Source: an uncultured Eubacteriales bacterium (GTDB taxonomy: Bacteria; Bacillota; Clostridia; Oscillospirales; QAMX01). From it: 64,000 bases of DNA. The translations under genes and the position numbers were made by a program. The notes beneath the pieces were generated by a model. It was not told where the DNA came from and did not search any database. It was given only the letters and a program-made list of their open reading frames with translations. The stretch is taken from positions 11,029-75,028 of the forward strand of contig CAJLFQ010000002.1 in NCBI GenBank assembly GCA_905205975.1, written 5' to 3'. Shown here one piece after another: positions 25,884-37,619 of this stretch (within the stretch, counting starts at the first letter, position 1; each line of letters opens with the position of its first letter).

Positions 25884-25912
25884 TTGCCATATGCATGCAT
25901 TTATGGTATAAT
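25884..25912 (+). promoter_or_regulatory. Promoter of the pgeF gene
   Basis: TTGCCA, a 17-bp spacer and a perfect TATAAT with extended TATGG; the coding start is 58 bases downstream. Confidence 0.85.
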
Positions 25913-25969
25913 TAGAAACTGAGAAATCAGACGACGCCCGGCGATGGCGCAAAAAGGAGTGTGCTTCGG

Positions 25970-26803
25970 ATGATTCATACCGGCGGTTTTTCCATGCAGA
26001 CCGGGCCAAACGGCGTCCCGTATGTCGTCTGCGATGCGCTTTGCGCCTCCGGCGCGGTGGATCATCTGTTTACGACGCGCCTCGGCGGCGTCAGCACCGG
26101 CGCATTTGCTTCGATGAACCTGACCACCTCCACGGGCGACGATCCGGCAGCGGTCGAAGAAAATCTTCGGCGGCTTCTTCCGGCGCTGCACGCGGATCGT
26201 TCGGCGGTCTGTCGGACGCATCAGGTGCACGGCGACGTGATCCTGCCGGTTTCTCACCAGAATCAGGCGCTTTTTGCGGAAACGCCGCCGGAATGCGACG
26301 GCCTGACCACGCAGGAACCCGGCCTGCTGCTGTTTGGAAAATTTGCCGACTGCGTCCCTGTCCTGCTCTGCGACCCGGTGCGGCGCGCCTGCGCCGTGAT
26401 CCATGCCGGTTGGCGCGGAACGGTGCAGCGCATTGTGCAGAAAGGCGTGCGCGCGCTTGCGGAACGGTATGGCTCTAACCCCGCCGACTGCATTGCCGCC
26501 GTCGGCCCGTCCATCGGCTCCTGCTGTTTTCTGACGCATGAAGACGTCTCAGACGCCGTTCAGGCGGTGCTGGGTGCGGAGGCGGCGCGCGTGATGACGG
26601 CGTCGCCGGATGGACGGACGCACATCGACCTCAAGCAGGTCAACGCGCTGCTGCTGGCGCACTGCGGCGTCGGCGAGATCTATGTCAGCACGGATTGCAC
26701 CTGCTGCCGGCCGGAAACTTATTTTTCCCACCGGAGAGACGGTCTTGCGCGCGGCAGCATGGCGGCGCTGATTGCCGTCCGGGAAATGAGGAAAACAACG
26801 TGA
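25970..26803 (+). CDS. pgeF: Laccase-domain (YfiH/PgeF) purine nucleoside phosphorylase-type enzyme
   Basis: A 277-residue protein with the conserved zinc-site residues of the YfiH family: His in RTHQVHGD, Cys in FADCVPVLL and His in VIHAGWRGT. Members act on purine nucleosides (adenosine deaminase/phosphorylase activity) and, in enterobacteria, edit mis-incorporated L-Ser in peptidoglycan precursors. The start at 25970 has AAGGAG 11 bases upstream; GTG at 25961 is only two bases from it. The stop overlaps the GTG start of the next gene (GTGA), so the two are translationally coupled. Confidence 0.9.
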   Translation: MIHTGGFSMQTGPNGVPYVVCDALCASGAVDHLFTTRLGGVSTGAFASMNLTTSTGDDPAAVEENLRRLLPALHADRSAVCRTHQVHGDVILPVSHQNQALFAETPPECDGLTTQEPGLLLFGKFADCVPVLLCDPVRRACAVIHAGWRGTVQRIVQKGVRALAERYGSNPADCIAAVGPSIGSCCFLTHEDVSDAVQAVLGAEAARVMTASPDGRTHIDLKQVNALLLAHCGVGEIYVSTDCTCCRPETYFSHRRDGLARGSMAALIAVREMRKTT

Positions 26804-28350
26804 AACACGCGCAAAACGATTCAGGCACGGCGAAACCGTGCCGTAAACGATATCAAACGGCTTGGCGCCTGACCTGCTGGCTGCTGGCGCTGACCCTGCT
26901 TTCGGCCTGCGGAAGGGCGCAGCCCGCCGAAACCGAGGCGACGCCGGCGGCAACGACGGCGCCCATCCTGACGCCGCCGGAACCGGCTGTCAACCTGCTG
27001 TTCGGCGTGCCCTTCCATGAAAACCGGCGCATCAACCCGATCACCGCTTCGTCTCAGACGGACCGCGACGTCGATGCGCTGCTGTTCGACCCGCTGTTCC
27101 GGGTGGATGCATCCTATCAGGCGCAGCCGAACCTCTGCACGGAGGCGGTCTATGAAGACGGAAAACTCCGGCTCACCATCCGCGAAGGCGTGCTGTTTAC
27201 AGACGGCAGCATGCTCGGCGCAGAAGACGTGGTCTATTCGCTCCGAATGGCCATGGAAGACGAACATTCCTGCTACCGCAGCCGGTTTGCCGGCGTGACG
27301 GCCATCGAGGCCGCCGGGAACAGAAGCGTTGTGCTGACGCTGCATGCGGCGCACCCGTCCCTGACGGCGATGCTCGATATCCCGATCATCAAACACGGCA
27401 CCGGGCAGGACAATGACGCGGTCGGCACCGGCCGCTACCGCATGATGGAGTCAGATGGTCAGCGCTATCTCGTGACGAATACGGCGCATTTTTCCGGGCA
27501 GAGCGGTCATGCGCAGATGACGCATATGCTGCTGGTGGATGTTTCCGACGCCGATGATTTGATTTATGCCGCGGTTTCGGGCAATCTGGGCATTCTGCGC
27601 CCCACGATTGCCGCCGGTGTGGAGCTGCATGCGGATGCCGACCGATGCCGCATGCCGACGACGACGCTGATCTACATCGGCTTCCGGACGGCTTCCGGGC
27701 TGTTTGCCTCGGAAACGGTTCGCCGCTCGGCGGCGGCGGTTCTGGCAGATGCCGATTGGACCGAAACGCAGACGGCGCAGGCCCCGGACTTCTATCCGGC
27801 GGCGCTCGGCTATGCGGATTCTGATGATGCAGACGCAGACGGAACCACCCGCTGGGCCATCCATGGAACGGTTCGCCTGCTGGTCAACGCGGATGAACCG
27901 GATGAGCTGGCCGCCGCAGAAGCGACCGAGACAGCGCTGACAGCGGCCGGACTGACGGTGACGTGCCTGAAAGAAACCGGCAGCGCTTATACGGCTGCGC
28001 TGCAAAAAGGGGCATATGATTTGTTCGTCGGCGCGTTTGACGCGGGCGCGGACTTTGACCTGCGCGGGCTGCTGGCGACCGGCGGCTCGCAGAACCGGAC
28101 CGGCTGCGGCAGTGCCGAGCTGGACGCGCTGCTGACGTCCTATGTCCGCGCCGGAACGGCAGACGGCGAACTGATCGCCCGCCAGATTGTGACGGCGGCG
28201 AAACAGGAAGCGGCCGTCGTACCCGTCGGGTACCGGTGCGATGCGGTGCTTCTGAACCGGAAATTCGGCATCCGCAACGTCAAACCGACGGCGGACGACG
28301 TCTTTGACAACATTTATGACTGGGTTTATGACCGGGCGGAAACGAAATAA
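26800..28350 (+). CDS. Peptide/nickel-type ABC transporter substrate-binding lipoprotein
   Basis: A 516-residue family 5 solute-binding protein with a signal peptide ending in the lipobox LLSAC (Cys at about residue 38), a Thr/Ala/Pro linker, and the family segments INPITASSQTDRDVDALLFDPLF and LREGV-type (LTIREGVLFTDG, AEDVVYSLRMAMED). The GTG start overlaps the previous stop by four bases and has GAGG nine bases upstream. No permease or ATPase of this class is in the window, so it is an orphan. Cargo is unknown. Translational coupling to pgeF and close spacing to the nuclease pair are notable. Confidence 0.85.
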   Translation: MKHAQNDSGTAKPCRKRYQTAWRLTCWLLALTLLSACGRAQPAETEATPAATTAPILTPPEPAVNLLFGVPFHENRRINPITASSQTDRDVDALLFDPLFRVDASYQAQPNLCTEAVYEDGKLRLTIREGVLFTDGSMLGAEDVVYSLRMAMEDEHSCYRSRFAGVTAIEAAGNRSVVLTLHAAHPSLTAMLDIPIIKHGTGQDNDAVGTGRYRMMESDGQRYLVTNTAHFSGQSGHAQMTHMLLVDVSDADDLIYAAVSGNLGILRPTIAAGVELHADADRCRMPTTTLIYIGFRTASGLFASETVRRSAAAVLADADWTETQTAQAPDFYPAALGYADSDDADADGTTRWAIHGTVRLLVNADEPDELAAAEATETALTAAGLTVTCLKETGSAYTAALQKGAYDLFVGAFDAGADFDLRGLLATGGSQNRTGCGSAELDALLTSYVRAGTADGELIARQIVTAAKQEAAVVPVGYRCDAVLLNRKFGIRNVKPTADDVFDNIYDWVYDRAETK

Positions 28351-28365
28351 CGGGGGGTGCCTGCG

Positions 28366-29457
28366 GTGAAACAGACGAAATGGATTCAATTCGGCGACCT
28401 GCACCTCGACGCGCCGATGCGGGCGCTCCGACCGGAGACGGCGGCGGCGCGCAGAAAGGCCGCGCGCGGGCTGCTGAACGAAATCATCCGCTATGCCGAA
28501 CAGGCGGGCGCCTGCGCCATCCTCTGCACGGGCGACCTGTTCGATTCGCAGACGCCGTACCGCGATACCGTCGAATCTGCGGCACGGGCGTTCGCGGGGA
28601 CGGCGCTGCCCGTTTTTCTGACGCCGGGCAACCATGATTTTTATACCGGCGCTTCACCGTACTGTCAGGCGGAGTGGAGTGAAAACGTCCACATTTTCAA
28701 ATCGGAAACGCCCGAAACCGCGACGCTTGGCGATATTTCCGTCACCGGCATCGCATTCTGTTCAGATCAGCCGGGGCTGCATCCGCTGCGGCGGCTGACC
28801 GCCTGCGCAGACGGCGTGTTTGTCGGGCATGGCGAGCCGTTTGTGCCGGATTCCGCGTATGCCGCGTACCCGCAGGCGGAGATTGCCGCTTCCGGGCTGG
28901 CCTATCTGGCGCTGGGGCACATTCATCAGCCGGACGCCCGCATGGCGGGTCAGACGCTGGTTGTGCAGAACGGCAGTGTGGAAGGGCGCGGGCTGGACGA
29001 AATCGGCGAACGCGGATTCTATGAGGTGACGCTCGGCGCAGATGCACCGGCGTGGAAACTGATTCCATCCTCCGGGAGCCGCGTCGTGCGGATGACGGTT
29101 CCGGATGCGCCGGGCGATACGCCGTCGCTGACGGCAGCCGTTCTGGCGCAGTGCGAAACGGCGCCGGAACGGACGATTCTGCGCCTAACGGCCGAAGCGG
29201 CCGACCCGGAAGCGCTGTTGGCGGCGCTGAGCCGGCGGTTTCTGGATGTGCGCCTGACGGCGCCGGTGAAGCCGGCCACGCTGCCGGCGGAACGTTCGCC
29301 GCTCATGCAGCTCTTCTGTGCGCGGGCGGAGGCGGCGATCGCCGCGGCAAAAACGGCGGAAGACCGGCAGATCGCGGAAACGGCGCTGCGTTTTGGTCTG
29401 GCCGCCATGGAGAACCGGGAAGATCCGCACGGCGCATGCGGAACCGGACGCTTTTGA
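28366..29457 (+). CDS. SbcD/YhaO-like metallophosphoesterase (DNA repair exonuclease family)
   Basis: A 363-residue calcineurin-like phosphoesterase with the family motifs FGDLHLD, GDLFDS, GNHDF and GHIHQPD, the metal ligands of the Mre11/SbcD nuclease class. Its length and the ATPase gene 46 bases downstream make a YhaO-YhaN type pair, relatives of SbcD-SbcC that process DNA ends. A GTG start at 28366 is used because GGGGGG lies eight bases upstream. The C-terminal 100 residues are alanine-rich and probably helical, as in subunit-contact regions. Confidence 0.85.
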   Translation: MKQTKWIQFGDLHLDAPMRALRPETAAARRKAARGLLNEIIRYAEQAGACAILCTGDLFDSQTPYRDTVESAARAFAGTALPVFLTPGNHDFYTGASPYCQAEWSENVHIFKSETPETATLGDISVTGIAFCSDQPGLHPLRRLTACADGVFVGHGEPFVPDSAYAAYPQAEIAASGLAYLALGHIHQPDARMAGQTLVVQNGSVEGRGLDEIGERGFYEVTLGADAPAWKLIPSSGSRVVRMTVPDAPGDTPSLTAAVLAQCETAPERTILRLTAEAADPEALLAALSRRFLDVRLTAPVKPATLPAERSPLMQLFCARAEAAIAAAKTAEDRQIAETALRFGLAAMENREDPHGACGTGRF

Positions 29458-29503
29458 GAAACGCTTTGCAAGAACGCTTTTGAGATCGAGAGGGCGGTCA
29501 AGT

Positions 29504-31708
29504 TTGATTTATCGGGAAATAGCGGGCAGATTCGGCGGCATAGAAGGCGCCATGCATCTGTCGGACGGGTTGAATGTATACTGCGCGCCGAACGAGTCGG
29601 GTAAATCGACGTGGTGCGCACTGATCCGGGCCGTTCTGTACGGCGTCGAGTCCGGCGAACGCGCCAAAGCGGGGGTTCTGCCGGCCAAAATCAAATATCA
29701 GCCGTGGAGCGGCCGCCCGGCCTTCGGCCGGATGACCGTTTCGGCGGGCGGACGCGACATCACGCTTGTCCGCCGGAGCGAACGCGGTCGGATGTTTCAG
29801 ACGTTTTCGGCGGTCTGCCGGGATTCCAACGAGCCGGTGCCCGGCCTGGACGGCATGAATGCCGGGGAAACGCTGACCGGCGTGCCGGTGAGCGTGTTTA
29901 CGCGGAGCCTTTTCTGTTCCGGCGGACAGATGGCGGTGACGGAAGAGGCGGAGCTGGAACGGAAGATTGCCGCCGTCGCCGGAACGGGCGACGATGAAAT
30001 TTCAGCCGCCGCAGCAGACGAGCTGCTGGGCGCATGGAAGCGGGCGCGCCGCTATAACAGCCGTGGCAGAATCCCGCAAATCGAAGAACAAATCCGAAAA
30101 AACGAGGCGGAAGCCGCAGAAATTGCCGAGCTGAACGGCGATCTGCTGAAAATCGGCGCAGAGGTCCGGGCGGCGGAAGCAACCTATCTGCGCCTGCGGA
30201 AAGAGCAGGCGGTGTTTTCGCATACGGCGCAGGCGGAACGCGCGTCGGCTGCGGCAGAGGAAGCCGCGCAAGCGGCAGACGCCTTCCGAAAGGAACATGA
30301 TTTATCCGGTGCGCGCGGCGACGCCGAAACGTGCCTGCGCGCCGCCGAGCAGTTCCGGCTGGCGGCCGGACGGGAAGCGGAATGCCGCATCGCAGAAGCG
30401 GAGTTTTATCAGGCAAAGGCCGCCGTCAACGCGGCCGCCTGCCCGAAGGCGCTGTCGATTTTTGAGGGCTGCACTGCACCGTTTGCCCGGGAAACAGCGG
30501 CAAGGGACAGTGCACGCTGTGAAGCCATGCTGAAGGCGAAACCAAAGCGGTGGCTCTTTCCCGCGGCACTTTTGACCATTGCCGCCGGAGTACTGCTGTC
30601 GCTGCCGGCGTATGAGGAGAGCCTGCTCGGCCCGGCGCTGCTCGCCATCCTCGGCGCAGCCGGTCTGGCGCTCGGCGCCGCCGGGGTCGCTTCCGCCGTG
30701 AAGAGCCGGAAAACGCGGGAAGCCGGGGAGGCGCTCTGCGCGTCATACGGCGTGAAGAAACCGGTCGATATGCTTGCGCTGGCCGGGGCATATGAAGCGC
30801 ATCTGGCGGACTGCCGTCATCTGGCCGACGCCGCCGATGAAGCCGGACAGACGCTGCTTTCCCTGCGGGAAAAATACGATTTTGTGAAGCACGGCGCGGA
30901 TGAATATGCGGCGCTGCTGCGGATTCCGCCGGAAGGCGAAGCGGCGGAGGAACTCGTCCGGCTGAACCGCCGGTATGCGCAGCTCTGCGCAGAAGCCGAC
31001 CGCACCGCGGCCGCCTATCAAGCCGTCGCAGCGGCAGAGCCGGAACCGCCGGAGGAACCGACGCAGTTTGCAACCGCAGAAGAAACTGCGCAGGCGCTGG
31101 CGGAAGCGGAAGAACATCTTCGCCGGGCGGAACGGGCGCAGGCCGCCTGCGAAGGGCGGCTCTCACGCCTGCGGGATCTGGCAGAGCTGACGGCCGAGAC
31201 CGACCGGCTCCGCGAGACGCTGGCGTCGCTTTTGATGGAATATGACGCGATTGCGCTGGCGCAGACGTGGCTCAAAGAGAGCGCAGGCGAACTGGCCGGC
31301 CGTCTGACGCCGAAGCTCTGCCGCCGGGCGGGCGAACTGTTTGAAGCGATGACCGGCGGAAAATACAGTGCGCTGACCATTGACCGGCACTTTGCAGCCG
31401 ACGTCAGCGCTGCGGGCGATCTGGAGCCGCACGGCATGCTCACACTGAGCCGCGGCGCGCTCGACCAGCTGTATCTCGCCATGCGGATTGCGCTGAGCGA
31501 AGTCTGCTTTGAAGCGCCCCTGCCGCCACTCGTGCTGGACGACTGCTTGGCGGCGTTCGACGATGCGCGCGCAGAACAGACGATGGCGCTGCTGGCGGAG
31601 CTGGCAAAGACGCGGCAGATCCTCTTTTTGACCTGCCGGAGCCGGGAGGCCGAGGCGGCAAAACGGTACGGGGCGTCGGAAGTCACCCCGGTGCAGGTGA
31701 ACGAATAA
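29504..31708 (+). CDS. YhaN/SbcC-like AAA ATPase with membrane hairpin
   Basis: A 734-residue protein with an N-terminal Walker A (APNESGKST), long alanine/glutamate-rich coiled coils (about 180-300 and 440-600), a central pair of hydrophobic helices (about 345-395, starting LFPAALLTIAAGVLLSL) and a C-terminal ABC-type half with LSRGALDQLYLAMRIAL and PLVLDDCLAAFDD. This is the plan of Rad50/SbcC-like YhaN proteins, whose hydrophobic hinge replaces the zinc hook. The start is inferred as TTG at 29504, with AGAGGG upstream; an upstream in-frame stretch overlaps the previous gene. It should drive the nuclease encoded just before. Confidence 0.82.
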   Translation: MIYREIAGRFGGIEGAMHLSDGLNVYCAPNESGKSTWCALIRAVLYGVESGERAKAGVLPAKIKYQPWSGRPAFGRMTVSAGGRDITLVRRSERGRMFQTFSAVCRDSNEPVPGLDGMNAGETLTGVPVSVFTRSLFCSGGQMAVTEEAELERKIAAVAGTGDDEISAAAADELLGAWKRARRYNSRGRIPQIEEQIRKNEAEAAEIAELNGDLLKIGAEVRAAEATYLRLRKEQAVFSHTAQAERASAAAEEAAQAADAFRKEHDLSGARGDAETCLRAAEQFRLAAGREAECRIAEAEFYQAKAAVNAAACPKALSIFEGCTAPFARETAARDSARCEAMLKAKPKRWLFPAALLTIAAGVLLSLPAYEESLLGPALLAILGAAGLALGAAGVASAVKSRKTREAGEALCASYGVKKPVDMLALAGAYEAHLADCRHLADAADEAGQTLLSLREKYDFVKHGADEYAALLRIPPEGEAAEELVRLNRRYAQLCAEADRTAAAYQAVAAAEPEPPEEPTQFATAEETAQALAEAEEHLRRAERAQAACEGRLSRLRDLAELTAETDRLRETLASLLMEYDAIALAQTWLKESAGELAGRLTPKLCRRAGELFEAMTGGKYSALTIDRHFAADVSAAGDLEPHGMLTLSRGALDQLYLAMRIALSEVCFEAPLPPLVLDDCLAAFDDARAEQTMALLAELAKTRQILFLTCRSREAEAAKRYGASEVTPVQVNE

Positions 31709-31778
31709 CATCGGATGCAGGCAAACGCCTGCGGATCGGATGATTTGATTTTTACGACAACGGAGCTGGACCAAACGG

Positions 31779-33576
<1,798 letters not shown>

Positions 33577-33584
<8 letters not shown>

Positions 33585-34716
33585 GACGCTGGGGCTCTAC
33601 GTCCACATCCCGTTCTGCCGCTCAAAATGCGCCTACTGCGATTTCTATTCGCAGCCGTCGGTCTCGGAAGCGGCGCAGGCGTCATACGTCCGGGCACTGG
33701 AACAGACGGCGGAAAAAATGCTTCCGCTGGCGGAATCGTACCGGGTGACGAGCGTCTATCTGGGCGGCGGCACGCCGAGCGCCCTGCCGCCAATGCTTTT
33801 TGCGCGGGTGCTGGGTGCGATGCGGCGGTTCCGGATTGAACCGTCGGCGGAAATCACCGCCGAAGCCAACCCGGCGCCCCTGCCCGACGGGCTGTTTGAT
33901 GTCTGGGCGCAGAACGGCGTCAACCGCGTGTCCATCGGTATGCAGTCTGCCGAGGCGTCGGAACTGCGCGCCGTCGGCAGGCGGCATACCTGCGCGGATG
34001 TCACAGCCGCCGTTTCCGCGGCGCGCCGTGCGGGGATCCGGAACATCAGCCTTGACCTGATGCTCGGTCTGCCCGGGCAGACGCAGGATTCCGTCCGGCG
34101 GTCGCTCGACTTTGCGCTGTCGCTGGCGCCGGCGCATTTGTCGCTCTACTGCCTGAAGCTCGAACCGGGGACACCGCTGGAACGGCTGGTCTCTGCCGGG
34201 CGTGTGACGCTGCCGGACGATGAGGCGGTCGCCGACTGGTATCTCGACTGCTGCGGGCGTCTGGCTGCGGCAGGGCTCGCACAGTATGAGATTTCCAACT
34301 TCGCCCGCCCGGGGTATGAATCCCGCCACAACCTGCGCTACTGGCAGCGGGGGGATTATCTGGGCATCGGCGCCGCGGCGCACTCCTTTTTTGAAGGCGT
34401 CCGGCGGTTTTTCCCGGCGGATAGGGCCGCATTTCAAACGCTGGCGGCGCAGCCGGAGATCGGCTGGATCGACGATGAACCGGTCAACGAAGCGGAGGAA
34501 GTGCTGATGCTCTCCCTGCGGACCGCGGCGGGCTGCCCGATGGACGCGCTTGCTGCGTGCGCCGGATCCGCTGCGGCAAAACAGATCGGAAATCAGCTGG
34601 CGGCGCTGATTCCGGCGGGTTATGCCGTGCAGAACGCGGACGGCTACGCGCTGACGCCGAAGGGCATGCTTGTTTCCAACACGATTCTGTCCGACCTGAT
34701 GATGGCGCTGAACTGA
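33577..34716 (+). CDS. hemW: Radical SAM heme chaperone HemW-like protein
   Basis: A 379-residue radical SAM protein with the cluster motif [11 protein letters not shown], the GGGTPS motif, and the C-terminal HNLRYW signature. The HemW family was long annotated as oxygen-independent coproporphyrinogen III oxidase. HemW lacks the second SAM site of HemN and binds heme. Its position overlapping lepA is typical. Without heme-protein genes in view its physiological role here is unclear. Confidence 0.92.
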
Positions 34717-34819
34717 ATGCCATGCCGGACGGAATGTCAAAAGGAAAAACGGGGCGGGATGCACCGCATCCCATACGACATCCATACGATATCATAGAAT
34801 CAGACAAGGAGAGACCATC

Positions 34820-35089
34820 ATGCGTGCAGTTATCACCGTCGTCGGCAAAGACGCCGTCGGCATCATTGCGGACGTTTCCGCCGTGCTGAAAGCACATTCC
34901 GCCAACATCGTCGACATTACCCAATCGGTTTTACAGGATCTGTTCGCCATGATCATGCTGGCGGACATCACCGAATTGAACGTGGATTTCAGCAATCTGG
35001 CCGATGAGCTGACCGGTCTGGGCAAAACGCTCGGTCTGGATGTCCGCGTCATGCACGAGGAAATTTTCAACTCCATGCACCGGATTTGA
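34820..35089 (+). CDS. ACT-domain regulatory protein (UPF0237)
   Basis: An 89-residue single ACT domain ([20 protein letters not shown]...[12 protein letters not shown]), the ligand-binding fold used for amino acid sensing. Almost always encoded next to the UPF0210/DUF711 protein, as here (20 bases downstream), so the two likely form one functional unit. A GGAGAG ribosome site precedes the ATG. Confidence 0.93.
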   Translation: MRAVITVVGKDAVGIIADVSAVLKAHSANIVDITQSVLQDLFAMIMLADITELNVDFSNLADELTGLGKTLGLDVRVMHEEIFNSMHRI

Positions 35090-35109
35090 AAACGGAGGGT
35101 GCGAAAACC

Positions 35110-36468
35110 ATGCTGAACAGCTTTGACATTCTCGAAACCATCAAAATGATCTCCGACGAGCATCTGGACATCCGCACCATCACGATGGGCATCAGCCTGT
35201 CGGACTGTGCCGCGGAAAGCGTTAAACGCTGCGCGGAGAAGATTTACGACAAAATCACCCATCGGGCGGAACATCTGGTCGAAGTCGGAAACCGGATCGA
35301 AAAAGAATACGGCATTCCGGTCATCAACAAGCGCATTTCGGTCACGCCGATTGCGCTCGTCGCAGCAGCCTGCGCGGAGACGGACGACACGCCGCTGGCG
35401 GAAGCGCTCGACCGTGCGGCGCAGACCGTCGGCATCAACTTCATCGGCGGGTTTTCCGCGCTGGTGCACAAGGGCATGACGGAATCCGACCGGCGGCTGA
35501 TTGAGTCGATCCCGTCGGCGCTGGCGGCGACGGAGCGGGTCTGCTCCTCGGTCAACGTCGCGACCACCCGTGCAGGCATCAATATGGATGCCGTTGCAAA
35601 AATGGGCGAAATTATGAAAGAAACCGCCTATCTGACACGCGAAAGTGATTCTTTCGGCTGCGCAAAGCTCGTCGTGTTTGCCAACAGCCCGGAGGATAAC
35701 CCGTTCATGGCGGGCGCGTATCACGGCGTCGGCGAAGCGGAGTGCGCCATCAACGTCGGCGTTTCCGGGCCGGGCGTCGTTCGGGCGGCCATCGAACGCC
35801 ACGGCGCGATGAACCTGACGGAGCTGGCGGACGTCATCAAGAAGACGGCGTTCAAAATCACGCGCATGGGTCAGCTGGTCGCCTATGAGGCCTCCCAGCG
35901 GCTGGGTGCGAACTTCGGCATTGTCGACCTGTCGCTGGCGCCGACGCCTGCGGTCGGCGATTCCGTCGCCCGGATTTTGGAGGCGATGGGGCTGGAAACG
36001 TGCGGATGCCACGGGACGACGGCGTGTCTGGCCATGCTGAACGACGCCGTCAAGAAGGGCGGCGTCATGGCGTCGTCTCATGTCGGCGGGCTGTCCGGGG
36101 CATTCATCCCGGTCAGCGAGGACATGGGCATGGTTGAAGCGGCGCAGAAAGGCGTGCTGACGATCGATAAGCTCGAAGCGATGACGGCGGTCTGCTCGGT
36201 TGGGCTGGATATGATCGCCGTGCCGGGCGATACGCCGGCGGAAGTGCTTTCGGCGATCATCGCGGATGAAATCTCCATCGGCGTCGTCAACAATAAGACG
36301 ACGGCGGTGCGTCTGATTCCGGTGTACGGCAAGACGGTCGGCGACAGCATCTCGTTCGGCGGTCTGTGGGGCGAAGCGCCCATCATGCCGGTGCATCGGG
36401 AATCGCCGGCGGTGTTCATTCACCGCGGCGGCCGCATCCCGGCGCCGATCCACAGCCAGCGGAACTGA
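35110..36468 (+). CDS. PFL/UPF0210 (DUF711) family protein
   Basis: A 452-residue protein matching the UPF0210 family, structurally related to glycyl-radical enzymes but without a proven reaction. Recognisable stretches include [43 protein letters not shown] and [14 protein letters not shown]. The start at 35110 has GGAGGG nine bases upstream. Its last five codons (HSQRN) lie within a segment duplicated, in inverted orientation, at the end of an unrelated gene at 39352 (HSQQN). Confidence 0.92.
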   Translation: MLNSFDILETIKMISDEHLDIRTITMGISLSDCAAESVKRCAEKIYDKITHRAEHLVEVGNRIEKEYGIPVINKRISVTPIALVAAACAETDDTPLAEALDRAAQTVGINFIGGFSALVHKGMTESDRRLIESIPSALAATERVCSSVNVATTRAGINMDAVAKMGEIMKETAYLTRESDSFGCAKLVVFANSPEDNPFMAGAYHGVGEAECAINVGVSGPGVVRAAIERHGAMNLTELADVIKKTAFKITRMGQLVAYEASQRLGANFGIVDLSLAPTPAVGDSVARILEAMGLETCGCHGTTACLAMLNDAVKKGGVMASSHVGGLSGAFIPVSEDMGMVEAAQKGVLTIDKLEAMTAVCSVGLDMIAVPGDTPAEVLSAIIADEISIGVVNNKTTAVRLIPVYGKTVGDSISFGGLWGEAPIMPVHRESPAVFIHRGGRIPAPIHSQRN

Positions 36469-36700
36469 TTTGACATGCGGAATCCCCGGACTGCCAAAGG
36501 CAATCCGGGGATTTTTGCGTGTGGTTGGGGGAGGCTGCGGGTGTGCGTTGGGGGTAGGCGCTGCGGGTATGTGTTGGCGGATAGGCTGCGGGTATGTGGC
36601 GGCGGATAGGCTATGTTCGACCTCATCCGGCGAAAGCGATTTTCGGTGAAAATCGTTTTCGCCACCTTCCCCTGCTCAGGGGAAGGCGTTGGTAGTTTCC
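36449..36700 (+). repeat. Left arm of a long inverted repeat (terminator + GC repeat + CCTTCCCCT element)
   Basis: Starts at TCCACAGCCAG inside the last codons of the UPF0210 gene, then the hairpin at 36481-36516, GCTGCGGGT-type degenerate repeats (36515-36612), CCTCATCCGG, hairpin CGAAAGCGATTTTC/GAAAATCGTTTTCG and CCACCTTCCCCT-GCTC-AGGGGAAGG. The same order recurs reversed at 39105-39371. The gap 36469-37115 carries no credible gene. Confidence 0.85.
36481..36516 (+). terminator. Terminator of the ACT-UPF0210 operon
   Basis: AATCCCCGGA-CTGCC, loop AAA, GGCAA-TCCGGGGATT and TTTT, 12 bases after the stop. Confidence 0.88.
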
Positions 36701-36834
36701 CGCTGGCTCTCCTGTGTGCGAAGTGTGAACATCGGGTACGGAATGAGCCAGCGGGCTTTCCAAAGGAACGCCAGCTGGCGTTGGCGGTTCCCCAATGTTC
36801 CCGCAGCGGACGAAGGAAAGCGCTTCGGCGAATT

Positions 36835-36960
36835 GGAGCCTTCCCCTACGAGGGGAAGGTGGTTCTTTGCTTTTCCCCGAAAAGCAAAGAACCGGATGAG
36901 GTGGAAGATCGGGGATCCGCCGGGGAAAAGGCGAATCTGCCAAATCAGCTGTCCCCTTGT
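36835..36960 (-). repeat. Dispersed intergenic repeat, GCAAAGAA-hairpin type (reversed)
   Basis: CCTTCCCCT-ACG-AGGGGAAGGTGG, hairpin TTCTTTGCTTTTC/GAAAAGCAAAGAA, CCGGATGAGGTGG, then GGGGATCCGCCGG. It is the reverse complement of the element at 17755-17880. Confidence 0.85.
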
Positions 36961-37016
36961 ATGCCGCAGGCATAACCGCGTCCCTGCGGGGGGAAGGCTC
37001 CGGTGTTTGATTCGGC

Positions 37017-37045
37017 TTGCTTTTTCCGCTCAAATATGGTATCAT
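37017..37045 (+). promoter_or_regulatory. Promoter of the VOC-family gene
   Basis: TTGCTT, a 17-bp spacer and TATCAT with extended TATGG. A 35-bp stretch here is repeated, with one difference, in reverse at about 39001-39036 as the promoter of the beta-helix gene. Confidence 0.8.
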
Positions 37046-37115
37046 ATGCACATATACGGAATCTATTTCCCGTCCCAAAATCAACCATTTCAAACGATTA
37101 CGGAGGAATCATCTG

Positions 37116-37523
37116 ATGTCTAACGAACGCATTTCCGGCTGCGGGTTCCACCATCTGGCACTCCGCGTCAGCAACTTTGACAAGAGCTTCCGTTTTTATA
37201 CGGAAACGCTCGGCTTCCGTCTGCGCACCGCATGGGGCGAAGGCGACAAACGCGTCGCGCTGCTTGATTTCGGCGACGGCGGCTGTCTGGAACTGTTCGC
37301 AGGCGCCAACGGCGAACAGCCGGAAGGCTGCTTCTGGCACGCCGCGCTGAAAACAACCGACGTTGACGCCGCCTATGCCGCCGCCCGTGCCGCCGGCGCC
37401 GCCGATTACCGCGCCCCGTCCGACGTTCTGCTCGGCGAAGGCGACCATCCCAGAATCGCCGCCCGCATTGCATTCGTCCGCGGGTTCGACGGCGAACTGC
37501 TCGAATTCTTCTGCGAGAAGTAA
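37116..37523 (+). CDS. VOC-family (glyoxalase/dioxygenase-like) protein
   Basis: A 135-residue vicinal-oxygen-chelate protein with two beta-alpha-beta-beta-beta modules: FHHLALRVSNFDKSFRFYTETLGF at the start and FVRGFDGELLEFFCEK at the end. The likely metal ligands are His in FHHLAL, Glu in CLELF and Glu in LLEFF; the fourth is not clear. Substrate unknown; glyoxalase I-like or a small-molecule lyase/resistance role is possible. GGAGG lies nine bases before the ATG at 37116. It is first of a two-gene cassette between inverted repeats. Confidence 0.85.
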   Translation: MSNERISGCGFHHLALRVSNFDKSFRFYTETLGFRLRTAWGEGDKRVALLDFGDGGCLELFAGANGEQPEGCFWHAALKTTDVDAAYAAARAAGAADYRAPSDVLLGEGDHPRIAARIAFVRGFDGELLEFFCEK

Positions 37524-37546
37524 TCTGCTCTCACCGCATACAGCCC

Positions 37547-37583
37547 AAAAGGCCGGACAGGCATATCGCCTGTCCGGCCTTTT
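37547..37583. terminator. Bidirectional terminator between convergent genes
   Basis: AAAAGGCCGGACAGGC, loop ATATC, GCCTGTCCGGCCTTTT: perfect 16-bp stem with A- and T-rich ends. Confidence 0.92.
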
Positions 37584-37619
37584 CTCATGCAGCAAAACGG
37601 ATGCCGCAGTCGACTTCGG

